Assembly: GCF_964355755.1 (NCBI RefSeq)
Contig: NW_027306095.1
Coordinates: 372,001-436,000 of the forward strand
Length of the DNA stretch: 64,000 bases
DNA from: Antedon mediterranea
Lineage: Eukaryota; Echinodermata; Crinoidea; Comatulida; Antedonidae
Direction: 5' to 3'
Position numbers and translations under genes: made by a program. The notes under the pieces are model-generated. The model was given only the letters and a program-made list of their open reading frames with translations, searched no databases and was not told the origin of the DNA. Shown here piece after piece: positions 35,081 to 50,199 of this stretch (positions within the stretch are counted from its first letter, which is position 1; every line of letters begins with the position of its first letter).

Positions 35081-37880
35081 TGGTCTAAAACGGTTTCAAA
35101 TGTGATTTTAAGCACTTTGATGTTTTTGTGTAATCAAGTTTCATCGAAAAGCACAAAATGGTTTAAAACATCTGCAAATGCGATTTGAAGCTATTTTGTG
35201 CACTTTGATGTTTTTGTGTGAAAAGTTTCATCGAAATGCACAAAATTGTCTAAAACGTTTCCAAATACGATATTAAGCTATTGTATGCACTTTGATATTT
35301 TTGAGTGAAAAGTTTCATCGAAATGCACAAAATGGTCTAAAACGTCTCTAAATGCGATTTGAAGCTATTTTGTGCACTTTGATGTTTTTGTGTGAAAAGT
35401 TTCATCGAAATGCACAAAATGGTCTAAAACGTCTCTAAATGCGATTTGAAGCTATTTTGTGCACTTTGATGTTTTTTTGTGAAAAGTTTCATCGAAATGC
35501 ACAAAATGGTCTAAAACGTCTCTAAATGCGATTTGAAGCTATTTTGTGCACTTTGTCGTTTTTGTGTGAAAAGTTTCATCGAAATGCTCAAAATGGTCTA
35601 AAACGTCTCCAAATGCGATTTGAAGCAATTTTGTGCACTTTGATGTTTTTGTGTGAAAAGTTTCATTGAAATGCACAAAATGGTCTAAAACGTCTGCAAA
35701 TGCGATTTGAAGCTATTTTGTGAACTTTGATGTTTTTTTGTGAAAAGTTTCATCGAAATGCACAAAATTGTCTAAAACGTCTCTAAATGCGATTTGAAGC
35801 TATTTTGTGCACTTTGATGTTTTTTTGTGAAAAGTTTCATCGAAATGTACAAAATTGTCTAAAACGTCTCTAAATGCGATTTGAAGCTATTTTGTGCACT
35901 TTGTCGTTTTTGTGTGAAAAGTTTCATCGAAATGCTCAAAATGGTCTAAAACGTTTCCAAATGCGATTTGAAGCAATTTTGTGCACTTTGATGTTTTTGT
36001 GTGAAAAGTTTCATCGAAATGCACAAAATGGTCTAAAACGTCTGCAAATGCGATTTGAAGCTATTTTGTGCACTTTGTCGTTTTTGTGTGAAAAGTTTTT
36101 TCGAAATGCACAAAATGGTCTAAAACGTCTCCAAATGCGATTTGAAGCAATTTTGTGCACTTTGATTTTTTGTGTAATCCAGTTTCATCGAAATGTACAA
36201 AATTGTCAAAAACGTCTCTAAATGCGATTTGAAGCTATTTTGTGCACTTTGTCGTTTTTGTGTGAAAAGTTTTTTCGAATTGCACAAAATGGTCTAAAAC
36301 GTCTCCAATTGCGATTTGAAGTTATTTTGTGCACTTTGATGTTTTGTGTGAAAAGTTTTATCGAAATGCTCAAAATGGTCTAAAACGGTTTCAAATGTGA
36401 TTTTAAGCACTTTGATATTTTTGTATAATCAAGTTAAATCGAAATAGACAATATGGTCTAAAACGTCTGCAAATGCGATTTAAAGCTATTTTGTGCACTT
36501 TAATGTTTTGTGTGAAAAGTTTTATCGAAATTCTCAAAATGGTCTAAAACGGTTTCAAATGTGATTTTAAGCACTTTGATGTTTTTGTGTAATCAAGTTT
36601 CATCGAAAAGCACAAAATGGTTTAAAACGTCTGCAAACGCGATTTGAAGCTATTTTGTGCACTTTGATGTTTTTGTGTGAAAAGTTTCATCGAAATGCAC
36701 AAAATTGTCTAAAACGTTTCCAAATACGATATATTGTATGCACTTTGATGTTTTTGAGTGAAAAGTTTTTTCGAAATGCACAAAATGGTCTAAAACGTCT
36801 CCAAATGCGATTTGAAGCTATTTTGTGCACTTTGATGTTTTTTTCTGAAAAGTTTCATCGAAATGCACAAAATGGTCTAAAACGTCTCTAAATGCGATTT
36901 GAAGCTATTTTGTGCACTTTGATGTTTTTGTGTGAAAAGTTTCATCGAAATGCACAAAATGGTCTAAAACGTCTCTAAATGCGATTTGAAGTTATTTTGT
37001 GCACTTTGATGATTTGTGTGAAAAGTTTTATCGAAATGCTCAAAATGGTCAAAAACGGTTTCAAATGTGATTTTAAGCACTTTGATATTTTTGTGTAATC
37101 AAGTTTCATCGAAATGCACAAAATGGTCTAAAACGTCTCCAAATGCGATTTGAAGCTATTTTGTGCACTTTAATGTTTTGTGTGAAAAGTTTTATCGAAA
37201 TTCTCAAAATGGTCTAAAACGGTTTCAAATGTGATTTTAAGCACTTTGATGTTTTTGTGTAATCAAGTTTCATCGAAATGCACAAAATGGTTTAAAACGT
37301 CTGCAAATGCGATTTGAAGCTATTTTGTGCACTTTGATGTTTTTGTGTGAAAAGTTTCATCGAAATGCACAAAATTGTCTAAAACGTTTCAAAATACGAT
37401 ATTAAGCTATTGTATGCACTTTGATGTTTTTGAGTGAAAAGTTTTTTCTAAATGCACAAAATGGTCTAAAACGTCTCCAAATGCGATTTGGAGCTCTTTT
37501 GTGCACTTTGATGTTTTGTGTAAAAAGTTTGCTATTTTGTGCACTTTAATGTTTTGTGTGAAAAGTTTTATCGAAATGCTCAAAATTGTCTAAAACGGTT
37601 TCAAATGTGATTTTAAGCACTTTGATATTTTTGTGTAATCAAGTTTTTTCGAAATGCACAACATGGTCTAAAACGTCTCCAAATGCGATTTGAAGCTATT
37701 TTGTGCACTTTGATGTTTTTGTGTGAAAAGTTTCATCGAAATGCACAAAATGGTCTAAAACGTCTCTAAATGCGATTTAAAGCTATTTTGTGCACTTTGT
37801 CGTTTTTGTGTGAAAAGTTTCATCGAAATGCTCAAAATGGTCTAAAACGTCTCCAAATGCGATTTGAAGCTATTTTGTGC
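35081..37880 (+). repeat. 2931-bp duplication, copy 2 (incomplete)
   Basis: Direct copy of 32150-35080 that loses correspondence around 37.86-37.88 kb. Small differences (for example GTCAAAAACGG for GTCTAAAACGG near 37.05 kb) show that the copies are distinct. Confidence 0.82.
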
Positions 37881-38739
37881 ACTTTGTCGTTTTTGTGTGA
37901 AAAGTTTCATCGAAATGCTCAAAATGGTCTAAAACGTCTCTAAATGCGATTTGAAGCTATTTTGTGCACTTTGATGTTTTTTTGTGAAAAGTTTCATCGA
38001 AATGCACAAAATGGTCTAAAACGTCTCTAAATGCGATTTGAAGCTATTTTGTGCACTTTGATGTTTTTGTGTGAAAAGTTTCATCGAAATGCACAAAATG
38101 GTCTAAAACGTCTCTAAATGCGATTTGAAGCTATTTTGTGCACTTTGATGTTTTTTTGTGAAAAGTTTCTTCGAAATGCACAAAATGGTCTAAAACGTCT
38201 CTAAATGCGATTTGAAGCTATTTTGTGCACTTTGTCGTTTTTGTGTGAAAAGTTTCATCGAAATGCTCAAAATGGTCTAAAACGTCTCCAAATGCGATTT
38301 GAAGCAATTTTGTGCACTTTGATGTTTTTGTGTGAAAAGTTTCATCGAAATGCACAAAATGGTCTAAAACGTCTGCAAATGCGATTTGAAGCTATTTTGT
38401 GCACTTTGATGTTTTGTGTAATCCAGTTTCATCGAAATGTACAAAATTGTCTAAAACGTCTCTAAATGCGATTTGAAGCTATTTTGTGCACTTTGTCGTT
38501 TTTGTGTGAAAAGTTTTTTCGAAATGCACAAAATGGTCTAAAACGTCTCTAAATGCGATTTGAAGCTATTTTGTGCACTTTGTCGTTTTTGTGTGAAAAG
38601 TTTCATCGAAATGCTCAAAATGGTCTAAAACGTCTCCAAATGCGATTTGAAGCTATTTTGTGCACTTTGATGTTTTTGTGTGAAAAGTTTCATCGAAATG
38701 CACAAAATGGTCTAAAACGTCTCCAAATATGATATTAAG

Positions 38740-39480
38740 CTATTGTATGCACTTTGTTGTTTTTATCTGAAAAGTTTTCACGAAATGCACAAAATGATCT
38801 AAAACGTCTCTAAATGCGATTTGAAGTTATTTTGTGCACTTTAATGTTTTGTGTGAAAAGTTTTATTGAAAAGCACAAAATGGTCTAAAACGTCTCCAAA
38901 TGCGATTTGAAGCTATTTTGTGCACTTTGATGTTTTGTGTGAAAAGTTTCACCAAAATGCAAAAAATGGTCTAAAACGTCTCCAAATCCGTTTTGAAGCT
39001 AATCTAAGCACTTTGATGTTTTTATGTTAAACAGGTTTTTTCGAAATGCACAAAATGGTCTAAAACGTCTCCAAATACGATTTGAAGCTCTTTTGTGCAC
39101 TTTGATGTTTTGTGTAATAAGTTTTATAGAAACGCACAAAATGGTCTAAAACGGTTTCAAATGTGATTTTAAGCACTTTGATATTTTTGTTTAACCAAGT
39201 TTCATCGAAATGCACAAAATGGTCTAAAACGTCTCCAAATGCGATTTGAAGCTGTTTTTGTGTGAAAAGTTTTTTCGAAATACACAAAATGGTCTAAAAC
39301 GTCTCCAAATGCGATTTGGAGCTCTTTTGTGCACTTTGATGTTTTGTGTCAAAAGTTTTATAGAAATGCTCGAAATGGTCTAAAACGGTATCAAATGTGA
39401 TTTTAAGCACTTTCATGTTTTTGTGTAGCCAAGTTTCATCGAAATGCACAAAAAAATCTAAAACGTCTCCAAATGCGATT
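38740..39480 (+). repeat. Pocket of diverged satellite monomers
   Basis: Monomers here carry many private changes: GTTGTTTTTATCTG, TTTTCACGAAATG, CACCAAAATGC, AATCCGTTTTGAAGCTAATC, ATGTTAAACAGG, ATAGAAACGC and GTAGCCAAG. I found no second copy of this combination in the window, unlike nearly every other stretch. Confidence 0.8.
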
Positions 39481-42018
39481 TAAAGCTATTTTGTGCACTT
39501 TAATATTTTGTGTGAAAAGTTTTATCGAAATTCTCAAAATGGTCTAAAACGGTTTCAAATGTGATTTTAAGCACTTTGATGTTTTTGTGTTATCAAGTTT
39601 CATCGAAATGCATAAAATGGTTTAAAACGTCTGCAAATGCGATTTGAAGCTATTTTGTGCACTTTGATGTTTTGTGTAATCCAGTTTCATCGAAATGTAC
39701 AAAATTGTCTAAAACGTCTCTAAATGCGATTTGAAGCTATTTTGTGCACTTTGTCGTTTTTATGTGAAAAGTTTCATCGAAATGCTCAAAATGGTCTAAA
39801 ACGTCTACAAATGCGATTTGAAGCTATTTTGTGCACTTTGATGTTTTTGTGTGAAAAGTTTCATCGAAATGCACAAAATGGTCTAAAACGGTTTCAAATG
39901 TGATTTTAAGCACTTTGATATTTTTGTGTAATCAAGTTTTTTCGAAATGCACAAAATGGTCTAAAACGTCTCCAATTGCGATTTGAAGTTATTTTGTGCA
40001 CTTTGATGTTTTGTGTGAAAAGTTTTATCGAAATGCTCAAAATGGTCTAAAACGGTTTCAAATGTGATTTTAAGCACTTTGATATTTTTGTGTAATCAAG
40101 TTTCATCGAAATGCACAAAATGGTCTAAAACGTCTGCAAATGCGATTTAAAGCTATTTTGTGCACTTTAATGTTTTGTGTGAAAAGTTTTATCGAAATTC
40201 TCAAAATGGTCTAAAACGGTTTCAAATGTGATTTTAAGCACTTTGATGTTTTTGTGTAATCAAGTTTCATCGAAATGCACAAAATGGTTTAAAACGTCTG
40301 CAAATAGGATTTGAAGCTATTTTGTGCACTTTGATGTTTTGTGTAATCCAGTTTCATCGAAATGTACAAAATTGTCTAAAACCTCTCAAAATGCGATTTG
40401 AAGCTATTTTGTGCACTTTGATGTTTTTGTGTGAAAAGTTTCATCGAAATGCACAAAATTGTCTAAAACGTCTCTAAATGCGATTTGAAGCTATTTTGTG
40501 CACTTTGTCGTTTTGGTGTGAAAAGTTTTTTCGAAATGCACAAAATGGTCTAAAACGTCTCCAAATGTGATTTGAAGCAATTTTGTGCACTTTGATGTTT
40601 TGTGTAATCCAGTTTCATCGAAATGTACAAAATTGTCTAAAACGTCTCTAAATGCGATTTGAAGCTATTTTGTGCACTTTGTCGTTTTTGTGTGAAAAGT
40701 TTTTTCGAAATGCACAAAATGGTCTAAAACGTCTCCAATTGCGATTTGAAGTTATTTTGTGCACTTTGATGTTTTGTGTGAAAAGTTTTATCGAAATGCT
40801 CAAAATGGTCTAAAACGGTTTCAAATGTGATTTTAAGCACTTTGATATTTTTGTGTAATCAAGTTTCATCGAAATGCACAAAATGGTCTAAAACGTCTGC
40901 AAATGCGATTTAAAGCTATTTTGTGCACTTTAATGTTTTGTGTGAAAAGTTTTATCGAAATTCTCAAAATGGTCTAAAACGGTTTCAAATGTGATTTTAA
41001 GCACTTTGATGTTTTTGTGTAATCAAGTTTCATCGAAATGCACAAAATGGTTTAAAACGTCTGCAAATGCGATTTGAAGCTATTTTGTGCACTTTGATGT
41101 TTTTTTGTGAAAAGTTTCATCGAAATGCACAAAATTGTCTAAAACGTCTCCAAATACGATATTAAGCTATTGTATGCACTTTGATGTTTTTGAGTGAAAA
41201 GTTTTTTCGAAATGCACAAAATGTTCTAAAACGTCTCCAAATGCGATTTGGAGCTCTTTTGTGCACTTTAATTTTTTTTGTGTAAAAAGTTTGCTATTTT
41301 GTGCACTTTTAATGTTTTGTGTGAAAAGTTTTATCGAAATGCTCAAAATTGTCTAAAACGGTTTCAAATGTGATTTTAAGCACTTTGATATTTTTGTGTA
41401 ATCAAGTTTTTTCGAAATGCACAACATGGTCTAAAACGTCTCCAAATGCGATTTGAAGCTATTTTGTGCACTTTGATGTTTTTGTGTGAAAAGTTTCATC
41501 GAAATGCATAAAATGGTCTAAAACGTCTCTAAATGCGATTTGAAGCTATTTTGTGCACTTTGATGTCTTTGTGTGAAAAGTTTCATTGAAATGCACAAAA
41601 TGGTCTAAAACGTCTCTAAATGCGATTTGAAGATATTTTGTGCACTTTGTCGTTTTTGTGTGAAAAGTTTCATCGAAATGCTCAAAATTGTCTAAAACGT
41701 CTCCAAATGCGATTTGAAGCTATTTTGTGCACTTTGATGTTTTTTTCTGAAAAGTTTCATCGAAATGCACAAAATGGTCTAAAACGTCTCTAAATGCGAT
41801 TTGAAGCTTTTTTGTGCACTTTGATGTTTTTGTGTGAAAAGTTTCATCGAAATGCACAAAATGGTCTAAAACGTCTCTAAATGCGATTTGAAGCTATTTT
41901 GTGCACTTTGATGTTTTTTTGTGAAAAGTTTCATCGAAATGCACAAAATGGTCTAAAACGTCTCTAAATGCGATTTGAAGCTATTTTGTGCACTTTGTCG
42001 TTTTTGTGTGAAAAGTTT

Positions 42019-42038
42019 CATCGAAATGCATTTCGATG
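42019..42038. repeat. +/- satellite inversion junction A3 (20-bp palindrome)
   Basis: Identical to the junction at 15666-15685 including both flanks, displaced by 26353 bp. It is therefore a copy of the same event rather than an independent inversion. Confidence 0.95.
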
Positions 42039-45000
42039 TAACTTGATTACACAAAAATATCAAAGTGCTTAAAATCACATTTGAAACCGTTTTAGACCAT
42101 TTTGAGCATTTCGATAAAACTTTTCACACAAAACATTAAAGTGCACAAAATAACTTCAAATCGCAATTGGAGACGTTTTAGACCATTTTGTGCATTTCGA
42201 TGAAACTTTTCACACAAAAACGACAAAGTGCACAAAATAGCTTCAAATCGCATTTAGAGACGTTTTAGACAATTTTGTACATTTCGATGAAACTGGATTA
42301 CACAAAACATCAAAGTGCACAAAATTGCTTCAAATCGCATTTGGAGACGTTTTAGACCATTTTGTGCATTTCGAAAAAACTTTTCACACAAAAACGACAA
42401 AGTGCACAAAATAGCTTCAAATCGCATTTGCAGACGTTTTAGAACATTTTGTGCATTTCGATGAAACTTTTCACACAAAAACATCAAAGTGCACAAAATT
42501 GCTTCAAATCACATTTGGAGACGTTTTAGACCATTTTGAGCAATTCGATGAAACTTTTCACACAAAAACGACAAAGTGCACAAAATAGCTTCAAATCGCA
42601 TTTAGAGACGTTTTAGACAATTTTGTGCCTTTCGATGAAACTTTTCACAAAAAAACATCAAAGTGCACAAAATAGCTTCAAATCGCATTTGCAGACGTTT
42701 TAGACCATTTTGTGCATTTCGATGAAACTTTTCACACAAAAACATCAAAGTGCACAAAATTGCTTCAAATCGCATTTAGAGACGTTTTAGACCATTTTGT
42801 GCATTTCGATGAAACTTTTCACACAAAAACATCAAAGTGCACAAAATAGCTTCAAATCGCATTTGCAGACGTTTTAGACCATTTTGTGCATTTCGATGAA
42901 ACTTTTCACACAAAAACGACAAAGTGCACAAAATATCTTCAAATCGCATTTGGAGACGTTTTAGACCATTTTGAGCATTTCGATGAAACTTTTCACACAA
43001 AAACGACAAAGTGCACAAAATTGCTTCAAATCGCATTTAGAGACGTTTTAGACCATTTTGTGCATTTCGATGAAACTTTTCACAAAAAAACATCAAAGTG
43101 CACTAAATAGCTTCAAATCGCATTTAGAGACGTTTTAGACCATTTTGTGCATTTCGATGAAACTTTTCAGAAAAAAACATCAAAGTGCACAAAATAGCTT
43201 CAAATCGCATTTGGAGACGTTTTAGAACATTTTGAGCATTTCGATGAAACTTTTCACACAAAAACGACAAAGTGCACAAAATAGCTTCAAATCGCATTTA
43301 GAGACGTTTTAGACCATTTTGTGCATTTCGATAAAACTTTACACACAAAAACATCAAAGTGCACAAAATAGCTTCAAATCGCATTTAGAGACGTTTTAGA
43401 CCATTTTGTGTATTTCGATGAAACTTTTCACACAAAAACATCAAAGTGCACAAAATAGCTTCAAATCGCATTTGGAGACGTTTTAGACCATGTTGTGCAT
43501 TTCGAAAAAACTTGATTACACAAAAATATCAAAGTGCTTAAAATCACATTTGAAACCGTTTTAGACAATTTTGAGCATTTCGATAAAACTTTTCAAACAA
43601 AACATTAAAGTGCACAAAATAGCAAACTTTTTACACAAAACATCAAAGTGCACAAAAGAGCTCCAAATCGCATTGGGAGACGTTTTAGACCATTTTGTGC
43701 ATTTCGAAAAAACTTTTCACTCAAAAACATCAAAGTGCATACAAGAGCTTAATATCGTATTTGGAGACGTTTTAGACAATTTTGTGCATTTCGATGAAAC
43801 TTTTCACACAAAAACATCAAAGTGCACAAAATAGCTTCAAATCGCATTTGCAGACGTTTTAAACCATTTTGTGCATTTCGATGAAACTTGATTACACAAA
43901 AACATCAAAGTGCTTAAAATCTCATTTGAAACCGTTTTAGACCATTTTGAGAATTTCGATAAAACTTTTCACACAAAACATTAAAGTGCACAAAATAGCT
44001 TTAAATCGCATTTGCAGACGTTTTAGACCATTTTGTGCATTTCGATGAAACTTGATTACACAAAAATATCAAAGTGCTTAAAATCACATTTGAAACCGTT
44101 TTAGACCATTTTGAGCATTTCGATAAAACTTTTCACACAAAACATCAAAGTGCACAAAATAACTTCAAATCGCAATTGGAGACGTTTTAGACCATTTTGT
44201 GCATTTCGAAAAAACTTTTCACACAAAAACGACAAAGTGCACAAAATAGCTTCAAATCGCATTTGGAGACGTTTTAGACCATTTTGAGCATTTCGATGAA
44301 ACTTGATTACACAAAAATATCAAAGTGCTTAAAATCACATTTGAAACCGTTTTAGACCATTTTGAGCATTTCGATAAAACTTTTCACACAAAACATCAAA
44401 GTGCACAAAATAACTTCAAATCGCATTTGGAGACGTTTTAGACCATTTTGTGCATTTCGAATAAACTTTTCACACAAAAACATCAAAGTGCACAAAATAG
44501 CTTCAAATCGCATTTGGAGACGTTTTAGACCATGTTGTGCATTTCGAAAAAACTTGATTACACAAAAATATCAAAGTGCTTAAAATCACATTTGAAACCG
44601 TTTTAGACAATTTTGAGCATTTCGATAAAACTTTTCACACAAAACATTAAAGTGCACAAAATAGCAAACTTTTTACACAAAACATCAAAGTGCACAAAAG
44701 AGCTCCATTTGGAGACGTTTTAGACCATTTTGTTCATTTCGAAAAAACTTTTCACTCAAAAACATCAAAGTGCATACAATAGCTTAATATCGTATTTGGA
44801 GACGTTTTAGACAATTTTGTGCATTTCGATGAAACTTTTCACACAAAAACATCAAAGTGCACAAAATAGCTTCAAATCGCATTTGCAGACGTTTTAAACC
44901 ATTTAGTGCATTTCGATGAAACTTGATTACACAAAAACATCAAAGTGCTTAAAATCACATTTGAAACCGTTATAGACCATTTTGAGAATTTCGATAAAAC

Positions 45001-48000
45001 TTTTCACACAAAACATTAAAGTGCACAAAATAGCTTTAAATCGCATTTGCAGACGTTTTAGACCATTTTGTGCATTTCGATGAAACTTGATTACACAAAA
45101 ATATCAAAGTGCTTAAAATCACATTTTAAACCGTTTTAGACCATTTTGAGCATTTCGATAAAACTTTTCACACAAAACATCAAAGTGCACAAAATAACTT
45201 CAAATCGCAATTGGAGACGTTTTAGACCATTTTGTGCATTTCGATGAAACTTTTCACACAAAAACGACAAAGTGCACAAAATAGCTTCAAATCGCATTTA
45301 GAGACGTTTTAGACAATTTTATACATTTCGATGAAACTGGATTACACAAAACATCAAAGTGCACAAAATTGCTTCAAATCGCATTTGGAGACGTTTTAGA
45401 CCATTTTGTGCATTTCGAAAAAACTTTTCACACAAAAACGACAAAGTGCACAAAATAGCTTCAAATTGCATTTGCAGACGTTTTAGACCATTTTGTGCAT
45501 TTCGAAAAAACTTTTCACTCAAAAACATCAAAGTGCATACAATAGCTTAATATCGTATTTGGAGACGTTTTAGACAATTTTGTGCATTTCGATGAAACTT
45601 TTCACACAAAAACATCAAAGTGCACAAAATTGCTTCAAATCGCATTTGCAGACGTTTTAAACCATTTTGTGCATTTCGATGAAACTTGATTACACAAAAC
45701 ATCAAAGTGCTTAAAATCACATTTGAAACCGTTTTAGACCATTTTGAGAATTTCGATAAAACTTTACACACAAAAACATCAAAGTGCACAAAATAGCTTC
45801 AAATCGCATTTAGAGACGTTTTAGACCATTTTGTGTATTTCGATGAAACTTTTCACACAAAAACATCAAAGTGCACAAAATAGCTTCAAATCGCATTTGG
45901 AGACGTTTTAGACCATGTTGTGCATTTCGAAAAAACTTGATTACACAAAAATATCAAAGTGCTTAAAATCACATTTGAAACCGTTTTAGACAATTTTGAG
46001 CATTTCGATAAAACTTTTCACACAAAACATTAAAGTGCACAAAATAGCAAACTTTTTACACAAAACATCAAAGTGCACAAAAGAGCTCCAAATCGCATTG
46101 GGAGACGTTTTAGACCATTTTGTGCATTTCGAAAAAACTTTTCACTCAAAAACATCAAAGTGCATACAAGAGCTTAATATCGTATTTGGAGACGTTTTAG
46201 ACAATTTTGTGCATTTCGATGAAACTTTTCACACAAAAACATCAAAGTGCACAAAATAGCTTCAAATCGCATTTGCAGACGTTTTAAACCATTTTGTGCA
46301 TTTCGATGAAACTTGATTACACAAAAACATCAAAGTGCTTAAAATCTCATTTGAAACCGTTTTAGACCATTTTGAGAATTTCGATAAAACTTTTCACACA
46401 AAACATTAAAGTGCACAAAATAGCTTTAAATCGCATTTGCAGACGTTTTAGACCATTTTGTGCATTTCGATGAAACTTGATTACACAAAAATATCAAAGT
46501 GCTTAAAATCACATTTGAAACCGTTTTAGACCATTTTGAGCATTTCGATAAAACTTTTCACACAAAACATCAAAGTGCACAAAATAACTTCAAATCGCAA
46601 TTGGAGACGTTTTAGACCATTTTGTGCATTTCGAAAAAACTTTTCACACAAAAACGACAAAGTGCACAAAATAGCTTCAAATCGCATTTGCAGACGTTTT
46701 AGACCATTTTGTGCATTTCGATGAAACTTTTCACACAAAAACATCAAAGTGCACAAAATTGCTTCAAATCGCATTTGGAGACGTTTTAGACCATTTTGAG
46801 CATTTCGATGAAACTTTTCACACAAAAACGACAAAGTGCACAAAATAGCTTCAAATCGCATTTAGAGACGTTTTAGACAATTTTGTGCATTTCGATGAAA
46901 CTTTTCACAAAAAACATCAAAGTGCACAAAATTGCTTCAAATCGCATTTAGAGACGTTTTAGACCATTTTGTGCATTTCGATGAAACTTTTCACACAAAA
47001 ACATCAAAGTGCACAAAATAGCTTCAAATCGCATTTAGAGACGTTTTAGACCATTTTGTGCATTTCGATGAAACTTTTCACAAAAAAACATCAAAGTGCA
47101 CAAAATAGCTTCAAATCGCATTTGGAGACGTTTTAGACCATTTTGAGCATTTCGATGAAACTTGATTACACAAAAATATCAAAGTGCTTAAAATCACATT
47201 TGAAACCGTTTTAGACCATTTTGAGCATTTCGATAAAACTTTTCACACAAAACATCAAAGTGCACAAAATAACTTCAAATCGCATTTGGAGACGTTTTAG
47301 ACCATTTTGTGCATTTCGAATAAACTTTTCACACAAAAACATCAAAGTGCACAAAATAGCTTCAAATCGCATTTGGAGACGTTTTAGACCATGTTGTGCA
47401 TTTCGAAAAAACTTGATTACACAAAAATATCAAAGTGCTTAAAATCACATTTGAAACCGTTTTAGACAATTTTGAGCATTTCGATAAAACTTTTCACACA
47501 AAACATTAAAGTGCACAAAATAGCAAACTTTTTACACAAAACATCAAAGTGCACAAAAGAGCTCCATTTGGAGACGTTTTAGACCATTTTGTTCATTTCG
47601 AAAAAACTTTTCACTCAAAAACATCAAAGTGCATACAATAGCTTAATATCGTATTTGGAGACGTTTTAGACAATTTTGTGCATTTCGATGAAACTTTTCA
47701 CACAAAAACATCAAAGTGCACAAAATAGCTTCAAATCGCATTTGCAGACGTTTTAAACCATTTAGTGCATTTCGATGAAACTTGATTACACAAAAACATC
47801 AAAGTGCTTAAAATCACATTTGAAACCGTTATAGACCATTTTGAGAATTTCGATAAAACTTTTCACACAAAACATTAAAGTGCACAAAATAGCTTTAAAT
47901 CGCATTTGCAGACGTTTTAGACCATTTTGTGCATTTCGATGAAACTTGATTACACAAAAATATCAAAGTGCTTAAAATCACATTTTAAACCGTTTTAGAC

Positions 48001-49750
48001 CATTTTGAGCATTTCGATAAAACTTTTCACACAAAACATCAAAGTGCACAAAATAACTTCAAATCGCAATTGGAGACGTTTTAGACCATTTTGTGCATTT
48101 CGATGAAACTTTTCACACAAAAACGACAAAGTGCACAAAATAGCTTCAAATCGCATTTAGAGACGTTTTAGACAATTTTATACATTTCGATGAAACTGGA
48201 TTACACAAAACATCAAAGTGCACAAAATTGCTTCAAATCGCATTTGGAGACGTTTTAGACCATTTTGTGCATTTCGAAAAAACTTTTCACACAAAAACGA
48301 CAAAGTGCACAAAATAGCTTCAAATTGCATTTGCAGACGTTTTAGACCATTTTGTGCATTTCGATGAAACTTTTCACACAAAAACATCAAAGTGCACAAA
48401 ATTGCTTCAAATCGCATTTGGAGACGTTTTAGACCATTTTGAGCATTTCGATGAAACTTTTCACACAAAAACGACAAAGTTCACAAAATAGCTTCAAATC
48501 GCATTTAGAGACGTTTTAGACAATTTTGTGCCTTTCGATGAAACTTTTCACAAAAAAACATCAAAGTGCACAAAATAGCTTCAAATCGCATTTGCAGACG
48601 TTTTAGACCATTTTGTGCATTTCGATGAAACTTTTCACACAAAAACATCAAAGTGCACAAAATTGCTTCAAATCGCATTTGGAGACGTTTTAGACCATTT
48701 TGTGCATTTCGAAAAAACTTTTCACACAAAAACGACAAAGTGCACAAAATAGCTTCAAATTGCATTTGCAGACGTTTTAGACCATTTTGTGCATTTCGAT
48801 GAAACTTTTCACACAAAAACATCAAAGTGCACAAAATTGCTTCAAATCGCATTTGGAGACGTTTTAGACCATTTTGAGCATTTCGATGAAACTTTTCACA
48901 CAAAAACGACAAAGTTCACAAAATAGCTTCAAATCGCATTTAGAGACGTTTTAGACAATTTTGTGCCTTTCGATGAAACTTTTCACAAAAAAACATCAAA
49001 GTGCACAAAATAGCTTCAAATCGCATTTGCAGACGTTTTAGACCATTTTGTGCATTTCGATGAAACTTTTCACACAAAAACATCAAAGTGCACAAAATTG
49101 CTTCAAATCGCATTTGGAGACGTTTTAGACCTTTTGAGCATTTCGATGAAACTTTTCACACAAAAACGACAAAGTGCACAAAATAGCTTCAAATCGCATT
49201 TAGAGACGTTTTAGACCATTTTGTGCATTTCGATGAAACTTTTCACAAAAAAACATCAAAGTGCACAAAATAGCTTCAAATCGCATTTAGAGACGTTTTA
49301 GACCATTTTGTGCATTTCGATGAAACTTTTCACACAAAAACATCAAAGTGCACAAAATAGCTTCAAATCGCATTTAGAGACGTTTTAGACCATTTTGTGC
49401 ATTTCGATGAAACTTTTCACACAAAAACATCAAAGTGCACAAAATAGCTTCAAATCGCATTTGGAGACGTTTTAGACCATGTTGTGCATTTCGAAAAAAC
49501 TTGATTACACAAAAACATCAAAGTGCTTAAAATCACATTTGAAACCGTTTTAGACCATTTTGAGAATTTCGATAAAACTTTTACACAAAACATTAAAGTG
49601 CACAAAATAGCTTTAAATCGCATTTGCAGACGTTTTAGACCATTTTGTGCATTTCGATGAAACTGGATTACACAAAACATCAAAGTGCACAAAATTGCTT
49701 CAAATCGCATTTGGAGACGTTTTAGACCATTTTGTGCATTTCGAAAAAAC
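42029..49750 (-). repeat. 87-bp satellite array, block VI (- orientation)
   Basis: Counterpart of block IV. The offset is 26353 bp near the A junction and 26120-26121 bp near the B junction, with internal rearrangement around 43.6-45.6 kb. Here a segment resembling 3.76-5.0 kb replaces the 18.4-19.3 kb material of block IV. No gene is supported. Confidence 0.97.
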
Positions 49751-49760
49751 TTGTGCACTT
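49741..49760. repeat. -/+ satellite inversion junction B3 (empty transposon site)
   Basis: Same sequence as 23621-23640, 26120 bp further on. It is a second unoccupied paralogue of the transposon insertion site. Confidence 0.92.
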
Positions 49761-50199
49761 TGTCGTTTTTGTGTGAAAAGTTTCATCGAAATGCTCAAAA
49801 TGGTCTAAAACGTCTCCAAATGCGATTTGAAGCAATTTTGTGCACTTTGATGTTTTTGTGTGAAAAGTTTCATCGAAATGCACAAAATGGTCTAAAACGT
49901 CTGCAAATGCGATTTGAAGTTATTTTGTGCACTTTGTCGTTTTTATGTGAAAAGTTTCATCGAAATGCACAAAATGGTCTAAAACGTCTCCAAATGCGAT
50001 TTGAAGCTATTTTGTGCATTTTGATGTTTTGTGTAATCCAGTTTCATCGAAATGTAGAAAATTGTCTAAAACGTCTCTAAATGCGATTTAAAGCTATTTT
50101 GTGCACTTTGTCGTTTTTGTGTGAAAAGTTTCATCGAAATGCACAAAATGGTCTAAAACGTCTGCAATTGCGATTTGAAGTTATTTTGTGCACTTTGAT

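Larger units (their letters stand above)
23631..42028 (+). repeat. 87-bp satellite array, block V (+ orientation)
   Basis: Longest uniform block (18.4 kb). It includes the counterpart of block III at about 30.1-34.0 kb, a 2931-bp tandem duplication at 32.15-37.9 kb and a pocket of diverged monomers at 38.74-39.48 kb. The rare monomer CACTAAAAGGTCTAGAACC occurs at 24.85 and 29.92 kb. No gene is supported. Confidence 0.97.
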
